Positions 15,001-27,583 of a stretch of DNA of 64,000 nucleotides are shown here, piece after piece; within the stretch, counting starts at the first letter, position 1; each line of letters begins with the position of its first letter. The stretch spans positions 4,526,001-4,590,000 of the forward strand of contig CM082577.2 of the NCBI GenBank assembly GCA_040954595.2, in the 5' to 3' direction. The translations under genes were made by a program, and so were the position numbers. The stretch is from Balanoglossus misakiensis (taxonomy: Eukaryota > Hemichordata). The notes beneath the pieces are model-generated. The model was given only the letters and a program-made list of their open reading frames with translations. It was not told the DNA's origin and ran no database searches.

Positions 15001-18000
15001 GATGAATTATTGGACAGTCGAGATAACGGGCCAACTTTGATCGTAATTCAATCAGGGAGCAGATAATAATCTAGCGAGAAGCGGCATCACTCCGGAAGAT
15101 GATTGGACTGTCGAACAACTATCAGATTATCCTGCTTTGCTACAAACTGACTCTATACATGCCGTGTCACTGAACTGTGAAACTGGAAAAAGAAAAAAAT
15201 TCAAAGATGGATTTCTTTTGAATGACTGTGTGCTCGATACACAGTAAGCCCTGCGCCCGGTAACTGCATTCAGCCCTACATATTCTATATGCAGCTTTAT
15301 ATATCTCCCAGACAAGCGCGCTTCCATGTATTGAGGCAAATTCAACTATGAAAAATAGATGGCTGTCATCCCCCCGAGGTCACCATCAGCAGGAGTTCCA
15401 AAGCTGCAGGATATCATGCAGTCAGTCTCTGACTTTGAGAATTTGCCGGAGTATTTCTTATTAATTTTGCAATTTGCATACTAACAACCCTCTCAAGTCT
15501 AGATTTACAGGATGCGAACTTTGACCTGGGCGGCGGCAAGCAATGATGTGGCAAGGATCGATAGCGGCATCATGGTTTCAGGCATTTTTTTGGATGATTT
15601 GCACATTTATATACACATTCAACGCCAGTGCAATCCTATCATCTAAATATTTAAATATTTAATAATAATAATCTTTGACACTGTTATCAAGGTTTACGCC
15701 ACGAATGACAGACATATGCATACCTGCGTGCGAAGAATGATAACTATCCACCTCAGCAAATATGTGTTGATCTAACAATTACTGTTAGTCCAGCTTGTTT
15801 CACTTTCTGTAATCCTACATACTATTATTTCAGTAAAACCTGTCTAAACCGAACCCTGTCTTATCTGGAAACCTGTCTATAATGAACACCTTTTCCTGTC
15901 CATTTGACATAGAACCACATGTTAAAAGAACCTCTATAAACAGGACACCTCTGCAAACCGAACAATTTTAGTCCCTTCGGTGTTCAGGTTGGACGGGATT
16001 TACTGTTACGTATACCTTACTCCTAAAAATAACCATCTTTCAGTTCTCCATACATCATCTTTTTTTATATCAATCCATTTTCATCTGGATTTTTTTATAA
16101 CTGGCAATTTACCATGGTGTAGTAGGAATAACGATGTAAACTTCCTGTGTGGAACAAAGCAAAGAAAAAAACCTGAAACCGTTTAACGTTCTTTGCACAC
16201 TCTGCCATGGATTATGAAGCCATCCAGAAACACATTTCAGGTGGTTCTGTCTGGGATTAATGACATTTTTTCTACAACGCACGAAGCCCTGCGAAGTCTG
16301 TCTGCATGTCTAACTGCATTAAACAAAAATTCCATCTGAAAACTGTTTAAATTCACCAATGAGTCTCAGACTGTCTACACAATAATTCAAGAGCTTATTA
16401 AAAAACGGTTGCATCGGTTCTTTTGAATTCTACATTATGGTTGCTATCCTACCAAATGATGGCTTGTCGAAGGCAGTGATTTTTTTCCGCGTACGTGTAC
16501 AGGTGGTCATTCTGTCTCCTGATTTATGCCTTTAAAGCCCAAATATCTCAACAGCTGTCATTTCTAACAAAATTTAAATCAATAAAATACTTCAATCTTC
16601 TCCTAATTATCCCAAGTCAAGTTGGGTTTTCCTGTACTAGAGTCCTAGACACTTTTTTTCTGTAACGCTACATTTTCAACTTTTTTTTCAAAGCCCTCAC
16701 AGAAGTCCCTTTGTAATTTGTCTTATTTTTAACGTGTTCCATTTGAACCGGGAATTAGCCAGACGTTCTCATGTTGTTTATACAGTAGGATTGCTAAGCA
16801 ACGCCTGCCAAAATACTGACTCAGACCGGGCAGCTGTCAATTTTCTTCAGAACGCCGCCGTCTGATGGCTGGATACATTAAAAGCGCCCTCCTTTATTGG
16901 ATTATGTTATGAACGGGATAATGACTTGGGCATATAGTACACGGATGCCATATTTACACTACAAATAACATCTGTCTGTAGTCTGAAACTCCGCCAAATG
17001 GCACGCCACCTTGTTTAATATTAATGCAAACAGCATCCTGTCCTTCAGCATCAGTGGCTTGACTTACGTTTCTGCCAGTGACCGTTTGCATATCAGTCAA
17101 GGGAAAAATCCCCTGGCTTGCATTCTAAATTTTAACGTCCAAGGCTGTGCACTTTATTTTATCGCTTTTACTCAGTCCCAATTCAACCGGGGACAACGCT
17201 TCTCACGTGACACTGCGGAAACAATAAAACACAGGTAATGGACGCACAAGGTTAAAGGGTGCAACGTCAATGCGCCTCGCTTAATGACAAACTCCCAGAC
17301 TTGGAAAAATATTCAGGGTATTTTCAGATGGCTTTGACTCGGTGTAACGTATACCGCAACTCCACACACTTTTTCGCTCACTGCATTGCATGCGCCAGCT
17401 TTATAACATGTTTCCAATATCAAGTTCTTCCTGTACGGGTTTTGATCACAGCACTTAGGACCCATTAGAAGAACCGCCTCAACACAGAAAATGGCCTTGG
17501 GAACAATGTTACGAAGAGGATGTATTAGTATTTTCTGCATAGTACAACTCATTCTAATCCTGGGGGAAATACTCATATAGAAGAACTTATACGGGTATTA
17601 CTGGAATGTGCCGGTCAACTGGGTCCACTTTTCGCAAAAGATTTACCTACTGTGTAAGTGGGTAGCGAGTATTTTCGTTTTCTGGTTTTCAAGTGGCTTA
17701 ATTGCGTTCAGCAAATCTATGCATGCACATAATATTCAAAAGTCAAACCCCTGAAACGTAAGAAACTCCTCGTTAGAACCAGATAGCAATCAAAACACCA
17801 TCGGTGACTTTGCCCACTTTCGTAAGAACGTAAAAAAAAGTAAAATCAGGTGACGCTGCCCCAATTTAAAGAGCCCATACACACAGAACTGTCCACAGTA
17901 AGAACTGTGATTTACACCAAGTACAGATTGCAGCCGTAAAATCGGCAATACACACCAGTCTGATTCAGGCAAAACCGGAAAAAAGAAACGTTTCTGATTA

Positions 18001-21000
18001 GTACTTACTTTGCCTCTGTTGCAGTCGTATAAACTCTCTCCGAATAACTCATCCAAAATATCACCCGGTTCAATCTTATCCTGCGTGAGAAACGAAAATG
18101 AAAAATAAATCTACATTAGTCGCTCGGTGTCCATATCGAATGTACGGATTTGCAGCCAATGGTGATATTTTTCCCTTCAATGATTGAAGTAACACAGAAC
18201 AAATAACTGACAACATTCGGCAGATATATGGCTGAAATAAAACCTCGTATTAGTTGACTTTTCATGCCGGCTTTTTTTTATACGATTTTACGAGGCTGCC
18301 GCTCAGTTTTCTCCCCCGAAAAGTCAGCACGCCGTTTATGAGTCATGACTATTGCTACAGTGGTTTATGCAGCACGCTATAATTCACAGGCCCATGGTGG
18401 GAGCTGAGAGGTAATATCGGGCGCAATCAATCAGGCAGCGGTCATAAAGTTATCAGTGGGACTTTGTTTTATATTTGCTGCGATAGTAATTTCCACTCTG
18501 TGTTGGGCTTTGATGTCAAAACAGTGCTCCAACTGAAAGACGTTAAAATCTGACTTTAATGGCCACTTTCCAGTTGTTTTCAACATTTCAGATTTTAAGG
18601 TGGTATAACTTTTTCTCCTGCAAGTCCCAAGCTACATGTTCATTTTGTGAATGCTTTCTTAGAACCGCCCATAACCCCCTCCCACGCACACACAGAATAA
18701 TGCCAATCCATCCATCAGCTCAGTTTGGAAAAGTTCAGCCCTGACAATTTCTGAAGTGTTATCTGACTACTTTACATCCTCCCATCCACGAGATACACGG
18801 TCTCTTCACAGTGCAGTGTCATGTGTTTCTGGCGTAAGTAGAGAGAAACGTCCAGCGTAATTGCACTCGGGGCATGCCAAGTAGACAAGTGTCTGCGAGA
18901 CGAAAACCCCCCCCCCCCCCTTAACATGCCAGATAAAAAGCAGCCTCTTAACGTTTTTTTTCTCTGAAGTTGGGTGCACACACTACAAACAAAGGAGATG
19001 CCCGGTTCAATTTGTACTCCGGGTTGGGGATCTGATTGATTCTGCATGCAAGACTTTACTCGGACTTTAAGACAAGGTTTTATTGACGGTTTATGAGACT
19101 GAAAGTAACGAGCTGGCCAAGCCGGGTTGAGTAAGTGTCGTGGTGTCCCGCCCTCATTTCATTTGCACAGACCAGTCACATGAATACAAATCGAACCCCA
19201 CTTCAGAAAACTTTCATCCTGTGATGAGTGAAACATCTTGCAAAGTTATGTCATTTCATGATGTACTTATAAATGTGTATGTATATACCGGTATGTACGC
19301 ACACGAACACATGCACATAATGTATGTATGCGCACATATATGTGTATACCCTTGCATGTATATATGTATGTAACGGTACATGTGTGCATATACAGTAAAA
19401 CCCATCTAAACCAAACACCATCTAATCTGGAAACCTGTCTATACCGAAGACATTTTACTGTCTCTTTGACATAGAACCCCAACATCCCACATGATTGAAT
19501 GCAGCACAGGAAAGATTCGAAAGACACTTGCTACTTTCAGTTTCAGGAGACGTTTCTCCTAAAGCCGTACTCTGCCTCGCGAGCTGAAAACTGTCAAAGA
19601 CAGAAAGATTTGTCGACGTGAATCCTCTCTTCAATACTTTGGCTAATGTGTACATTGGGCACAAAGTACTGATAAGCTGCCAGGATTTGCAATTTGGAAT
19701 CATTGTTATGCCGTCTGAAAAATGAGTTCCTCTCTCCCGCCTCGATAGCAGGATCGTAAATTTCTGCGTCTTTTCTATTCGTTCAAATTGATATTTACAA
19801 AACCTGTCAGTGCAGGTGAGATTTTTTCTCAATGAAATATCTGGCGATCAAGTCTTGAACTGGAAATTTAATGGTAATGGTAATGATATTCTTCAAAGTA
19901 GCTTCATTAAACTCTTGATCTCAGTGATATTTTGGGACCTTTAATATAAAAGGGCATAATCTAGAAAATCATATGCACAGCCATTGCGGCTACCATAGTG
20001 ACTGCAGTGAAAACTGAAAATTTTCATACGTGTGCATGTGAACTCATGACGTAGCCAAGACCTGGGATGAACATGCTGAATTCTACTGTTTTTTTTCTCC
20101 AGGCTATTAGACTAGACTAGACTAGACTAGAATAGAAAATGAACAGACAGATAGCATTCTGGGTAAACAGCTAGCCAAATAGGCAGCTAGCTAGCTGGCT
20201 AGCCAGCGAGAGAGAGAGAGAGGGAAGGGGGGGGGGGGGGGAGCGACAGATATACACACCCACACACAGGGACTCACTGGCAATGAACACCTGGATGGAA
20301 AATTTCCATTTTCATATAAATATCACAATTGGGAGTGAAAAGGCCATTAATATGGTTTAAATTGTCCTCATAAAAATACAAGGTATTTTGTGCCCACCAT
20401 TTAAACTTGATTAGTATCATTTTGTTGCAATTACCTCTGGCGATGACGATAATACTATTCTGATTGTCAGCGGCAGTTGCTATGGAAACCTGACATGACA
20501 GAACAAGTATCATGTCTGTAATCAGCAACACTGAAATGCATCATTATAGACATTTCCTGAAACACCTGACTCATAATGTTTTCGTAGAACTTTGATGAGT
20601 TCTAATGTTGTCATGGCAATATACCTATGAGTAATCAGTATATGACATTCTATATGTCACTTTCATGGACACTTAAGGTGCATCGTATACGATCAAATTT
20701 TTTTGACATTTTACTGGTCTTCTAAATATCACTTGCATTAGAACTATTTTTCTCATGTTCACTAGAAGCAAAGGTTATGTATCATCAGTGGAGAAGACAA
20801 GAGTTTGTAGTCGGTGAAAACATCTGCCTACTGCCGCTCACATTTTGTCGAGTTTAGCAATTCTCCATGAGACTGTGTAGGGAGTAACCTTTCACATTTT
20901 ATTTCAGTAGTGGTGAGTACAGTGTTCCATTGTCCTGATAAGGAATGGGAATTCTCAAGAAAGTTCACCGACTTCTTAAGAAACTATCCACGTGACCGTC

Positions 21001-21486
21001 ATTCATTTTCCACACATGCTATGTTTTATATTACAAGATCAGGCTAATCTATACTTCAGATGCGTAACACTGTACAGCAGCATTTATACCGTGTGTACGC
21101 AACTATTACCAGGGCACCTAATTCATCTCAATCCCAGATAATGCTGATTAAACAGGAAACCTCACTGCATCGAAACAGCAATTATACCGCTCTAATCCCA
21201 GGGTGTGTTGTCTCACAATTTGAAAATTCATGTCATAACTTTTGACAGAAAATACTATACTTACATCTTCGCCGGCTACACTTCCCGACTTGACATCCGC
21301 GACCATCACTCTTCTTTTAACGTGACGGACGACCACACCCAAGTCTTTACAGGGGACCAGCTCGTAGTGTTTGTACACTGGAATCTGCCAACTCTCGTCC
21401 AAAAAGCTGGCAGTCTAAAAAACGATGAGAGATCACTGAAATTCAGGAAAGGTATATAGTGCAATTATCACCCTTATTTGTCCAAT

Positions 21487-21524
<38 letters not shown>

Positions 21525-24500
21525 ATGTGTATAACATATATCACATTGTAAACATACGGCAAGTCTGAGAAATCATTTGGCCCACAGGGACCCCACAGCT
21601 TTCACTCATTCTGCAAATGTTGACAATGTCTCACGGAAATAGGACTGTTGCAAGGGATTAAACCATCAAGGATTTTTCAACTTGACAACCCTTTATTAAA
21701 TATCGACTGCACTGGATACAAGAGAACTTTCAGCGATACACTGAAGTTCACTAACAGATACAGGACGAGGACACACTGAACTACTAAACAAACATTTAAA
21801 CAGAAGTCTGTACCATTTTGTTTTAATTTCTCAATTCCCCTCTTTTAAAAACAAATATGTCCTGTCTGGCAGGCAAGTTGAATTATTCAAAGCACTTAAT
21901 CAAGCTAAATACATACAGCAGTTCAAGCAAAAGGAGGACACAGAATCCAGCCATTCCTAACGGAAGATTTATTCCGAAGATATTGACTTCGCCGTGGGCA
22001 AGATTTACTCATCTGTGCTTTCGTGGGCGACTATTAATTTAAAATTGATCATTTACCGCCCAATGCAAACAGTCTGTTTGATGGGACACAAGATTACAGG
22101 AGAGGAATGAATGTGGTCGACATTGAAAATAAAGACAGCGTGGATACAGAAATCAGATTTGTGGAGATAAAATGAGCAAAGAGGGGGACACACAGACAAA
22201 CAGACTGAAACATTTATGAAACAGACAGAGAGACAGACAGATGGGCAGACAAAAATCAAAAGAAAACAGGCAAACAAAAATACAGAATAGACATACAAAG
22301 ACATATTTGGACATGCAGACAGGCAGACAAAGATGATTAAAATTGTTATCCAATTCCATCACAATTATGTCAAAAATGTTCAAACAATGAAAATATACAT
22401 ATGACTTTCGATCAAATAGACAACTTACCTTTAAATTAAGTTCAAAATTTATGCTTGTTATAAGGAAGAGCATTGACATCAGGGATTCTATAAAAAGGAA
22501 AAAAAATCACCTCCCATTAATTAGTTTATAAATTGTGATTTTTTAAATTTATCAATAACCTCATATTGTGACAACCTGTAATTGATATTTTAGAACAATA
22601 TCGATATCAGATGCTGAAATTTTACACTGTGAAATCTGAACCATGTTTTCCTGCAGTTGCCACTCATCTTTGGTAAAGCTGCGTCTAATATTGTGTTTTC
22701 TGTCGAAGATTACGCGAAGAAATCGTCCTGTTCTCTGTTGATGACAGCTGATTATAGTCATTTTGTAATGGATGCCAGGGGTTACAATGGATCACTCAGT
22801 CGCATTGAAAAAAAAGGGAAAAGTAACTTGTCCTGTTTTTGACAAAGAAATAGTGCTAATTATGCACAGCATATTTTTGATAATCTTGCATGAGCATTAC
22901 AGGTTTATTCCATGCTAAAAAGGCAGTACAGAACTACACGTATACCAGAAAGGTGCCAATCACAACTGCAGAAAGTCAAACCATGAAGCCTTATCTCTGC
23001 TTCTTGGTCAATCGGAGCTCAAAGCTGGCAGAAATGACATCTCTCGACACACGTCAGGTCAGGTATTACAGCTAAGTTGATTTTTACGCAAATTGCAAAC
23101 ACCTGAACCAAGCTCTCACATAACATTTGGAATGTGTCCCGTCTTGAACTTAAACTTAGAATTCAACATCACAGGGACTTGCTTTCAGTGAGCACTGGTG
23201 CAGTCCCTGATCAACGTTTAAGAAATAAATGCGAAAATTAGAGTCTAGAAACTCCTTCTGTATTACAGACACTCTCAACTTAATAATTAACTGGATTTAG
23301 CTAGTCACTAATTGGCAGTTCAACAACCAACCGAGATTTCCTAGAAGAGTGTAAGTGCATGAAGTTGTGTGATTGACTGAACGCAAGTCTCAAAGACTGG
23401 ATCTCAAGTCCTCATCACACTTCACTCAAGCACACTCTGTATATTATTCCTTTTTAAAAATCAAAGAGAAAATCACAGGTCGCGGCGTGCCCCGTTTTTT
23501 GGATACAAGAGGAAATCTCCAATTTCAATGCCCACACTGAAATTCAAAACACCGACTGAAACAGCATGTTAAGTCAATCAGAAAAGGTTCTAACTGTTCA
23601 TATCCTCAAAGTAACATAATTATATTGAATTTGTTTTTGAAAATGATAGTACACATGGTTTAAAGGCATTATACTAAGTCGCCAATTAAATCCAACACGG
23701 ATACTAATTATGATGGAGATCTAACAATGGGGCATTTAGAGAGTCATGGCAACATGTAGCTATACCATTTTAACCCTAATTTGGCATAAATATGTAAATA
23801 AGAGGTGACCATAGACTTTCATCACAGTGACCATAATTTGATCAAAATCCATTGTTATTCTTTGGTGCAGTACGTTGGAATATCTGATTTAGGAAGTATT
23901 TTAAAAAAGCAAATTTAGTCTATTCCACTATTTGTTTCAACACTCTCAACAGTCAGTAATTGCAGCAAACCCTGTCACATATATCACTGGGTATACTCCC
24001 GAACACATTCCAAATAGCACATGCACGTAGCATTGGCAAGAAATTCCATTAACAAATAAATTTTACAATTTTGAGTGCGGAGTGACATTTTTACATTAAC
24101 CTCGAGTCATGCTAACAGAACTGGGCATTAATTACATGACAATTATAAAGCATCGATAAAAATGAGTGCTTCGTGGAATAGCTGGAACTGCATTAACCTG
24201 CTGTATTTCATTTCGGCAAAAAATGAACAGATCCTGGCACACGACAAATCACTCTCGGTGTGAGGTTGTTATCCGCTACGTGTGGTAACTTCAAGAAGCA
24301 AATGCCCCCCCAGCAAGGGACTTGTCCAGTTTGCTTATCTCAACACAGTTTTTTTTTCCCTTTCCCATAATGGCAAGACTTAAAATTTTTCCCTGTTATC
24401 GACGCAATCAAAATGCTGTCGGGATATGATTTTACATTAGGAACAAGATCCCGTGATTATTCCGCATCTAATAACATCGCGGCTGAAAATCCGCGAGGCT

Positions 24501-27486
24501 AATCTCGCCTAAATTAATGTCACGTCCCATTTAATTGCTAAATGCACTAATTTGCCCGAGCGCCTTGCGACCCTCACCTTTTAACAATTCATTGCCGATG
24601 ATCGAAGTTGCTGGATCGTACCAGTACTGCAAGACAAGTGAAAAAACCACATCAAGGTTTGTTAATTGCTCCAGTACCCAACAACGTAAATGCCAACCGG
24701 CCATAATGAGATGCCGAAAAAAAAAAAAACTTGCAAGTGTCCATCAGAAAACTTCCTGCAGACTAATAAAAATACCCATAAGCCTGCATCCTGTGTATTG
24801 TTGATGTGTCATTACCAGCTGAAGTATAGCCTTTTTTCTCTTTTTTTGAGAATACTTAATTGAGTATATATATATTATATTATAATCTTCATATGTGAAT
24901 ATCTGAAGTTTACACTGTCTCATAGAATTTTTCTTGACTGTACATAGGATTTTCTGAATGCAAGATGTCTTTTTTGTAAGGCTAACCCCAACCCAAAGGC
25001 AAGATGAGCATAATACAAGCCAAAATGCAAGCTGGTTGAATGGTTTAATAAAACAAACAGATGCTGTGGGTGATTCTCATTATGGAGGTATAATGATTGT
25101 GTATTTGGAATGGCTGGTCACCGGGCAATTCAGTAGAAAACCACTGCTTGCAGGAATAATTATGGTACCGCACTACCTACTGAAACCTTTTCAGAAACGG
25201 AATTGCGTGCAGAAATTTCCCCTGGCCATTTAGCTGTGATATGTACAATAGTAACGGATTCAGATTGTTACAAATATTCACTGCATTTTCCATCCAGGAA
25301 AAGACACAAAAGACTCTTTGATGTTTACAAATTTATGTGCAATTAAAGTTGATGAATTTCAAAAAGAAGAAGTTTAATCTGATAATAGTTTATTTTGGTG
25401 CAATAAAAATTTAAAAAACTTACCTCAGTGAGTTTGGGATTTTTAAGTAACTGGTCTATTGGTACACTTACAATCTTTTTCACCAATGCAATTCTTAAAA
25501 AACATCTTCCTCTGCCCTGATGAGTTTTTAACTGAAATGAAAAATGGTTTTTGAAACATCATGACTTAAATTAGGCTTTTTAACAATGCCCTTATACTGT
25601 CATTTTTAAGATTTTAATTTGTGGAGATTCTAATACCCATGTGGACAAACATGCACCATGATAGGTTTGTACTCTTGCAAAGGGAGGCAGAATAAACGGG
25701 TGTCACACCCATTTATTGTTTAAATTTTTAAATGTACAGCCATAATTAGAAGTTGATCATACGTTTGTGTTTACGGCCCATCAGTAAGCTCATGTAAACG
25801 GACCATTCCAAGTTGGAAAATAAAGTCATGAAAAGTAATGCAAAAAATGGCAGCTATTGGGGCATTGAACTGTACATGTAATTGTAAGATGAAGGCAGTG
25901 GCAAGATTGAAGGAGGCTGCCTCAAGGAACTGAGAAAATAGATCAGTATACAAAGGTGGTTTTTATAATCAGTATGGTTTTTCAGTAATAGATAGGTTTG
26001 TGCCTCATCGGGCCTTTGCTCTAGACGAGTTTTTTTTGTCACTGCGGTTCTTCAATCCAATATTTATCTTCCCAGCTGACTAGGGGGAAAAAGAAAATTA
26101 TCATGAAGAACAGAATGCGATTTCAATAGAAAATGGGATGAGTGATGATATCTATTTTTTATATATTGAAAATGACAATCAAAAAAGGATTTGATTCACA
26201 GATACAATGGCATCAGTGTTTATTCCTTTGAATGCAGTTTGTGTGCCTTGAGATATCTCAATACGTTTTTCTATTCACTAATGCCAGTCACTGTCTGGCC
26301 AGCGACGCAGCTTTACAAATTTCTACCACGCCCTGCCTCAGGCTTTAAAAAAATTGCGACGAAGAAATTATGACATGGTTGGTCGTAGCGCCCTCTTGTG
26401 GCCAATTTGCATTGCACTCTACATTTTGTTAAAATTCACATACTGCGAGCTACATCACTGAAACACAACAAAGTGAAACACCAATGGGTATTTAATATTC
26501 CATCGCACATACATGCTTGCATCAATCTTTGGAAACAAAAACGGAAGCGTTTAGTGGCTAAAACAAACAAAATAGTCCAGTATAACTCGAAGATGATGAC
26601 AAATAGCCCCATCTGACCTGTATGATAATTCCCAATCACACACAGAGAGATCAGTAGTCATGTTTTATGGGTTTTTCTTCTAAACTCAAGATTCGATAAC
26701 CAAAAGTTATGGCCCGACCTTCGACACTTACGAGCTCTGATGTAATTTTTCACAATACAAACACATCCTCTTGCAAGTCTCTGGTGATGCCAGCATCCAC
26801 CAATGATGAGCAATGATTTACAGAGCGCACGCTGAGACAAGAACATAGCGCTGGCTGGTGTGACCTAGACTAATAATTTTCAATGAAAAGGCTTTCAGCC
26901 TACAAGCTGGTGTAACTTTGCAATCCTAAATTTTTTATAGGCATGTCAACATTGAGCAAATTAAAAAAGTATGTAAAACTGATTTTTGGGGTGAATTCCA
27001 TGTTGAGTATATCATTCGGGTAAACACTCTCTGTGCCTTTCACATGACAGACTTTGAAATCCATTCAATTCACTTGAAAACAAAGTCTAACATAGACGAT
27101 AACAGCACGAGGGGATCATCGACTTCGATTCCACCGGTGCAGAAAAATTATTGATTTATTTGGAAATGTCACGAGCTGACCGTCTTGAAATTTCAGTGAA
27201 GCTTTGCTTACCTTAGGAGAATTTTGACAAGTCTCTATTGCTAGGGAAAACAGTGGATTTATCCTGAAGGGAATATAAGAGAAAAAAACACAAAATCAAT
27301 GCAAGCTAATCCATGTAAGATACTCTAAATCAATATTTTCACAAACTGAATGTGCCAAATGTGTGGGTCGATCCACACACCTAAACTCTGGTAACTTATG
27401 GCATCATTCATCTTCTGAACTTGGTTCAAAGGATTAAGCTATGCACAGAAAATACTAAATACAGGATTTTTATGTGTTTTTTTTTC

Positions 27487-27583
<97 letters not shown>

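Larger units (their letters stand above)
18081..21264 (-). other. intron 8 of the RUN-PDZ-PTB gene (3.2 kb)
   Basis: Contains the truncated MITE copy near 19393, a TG/TA-rich microsatellite-like stretch (about 19270-19392), a TAGAC pentamer array and a G-run. No coding exon is needed here: the flanking exons join in phase 0 within a continuous PDZ domain (GSVAGED, then DKIEPGD). Confidence 0.6.

Noticed and set aside
22053-22479. Cys/Val-rich minus-strand open frames
   Set aside because: Most of this is the ACAG simple repeat. Only 22429-22487 within it is a real exon, of the RUN-PDZ-PTB gene.
24958-25233. 91-codon plus-strand open frame in an intron
   Set aside because: No domain, no splice support and no codon signature. 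It lies in intron 5 of the minus-strand gene.
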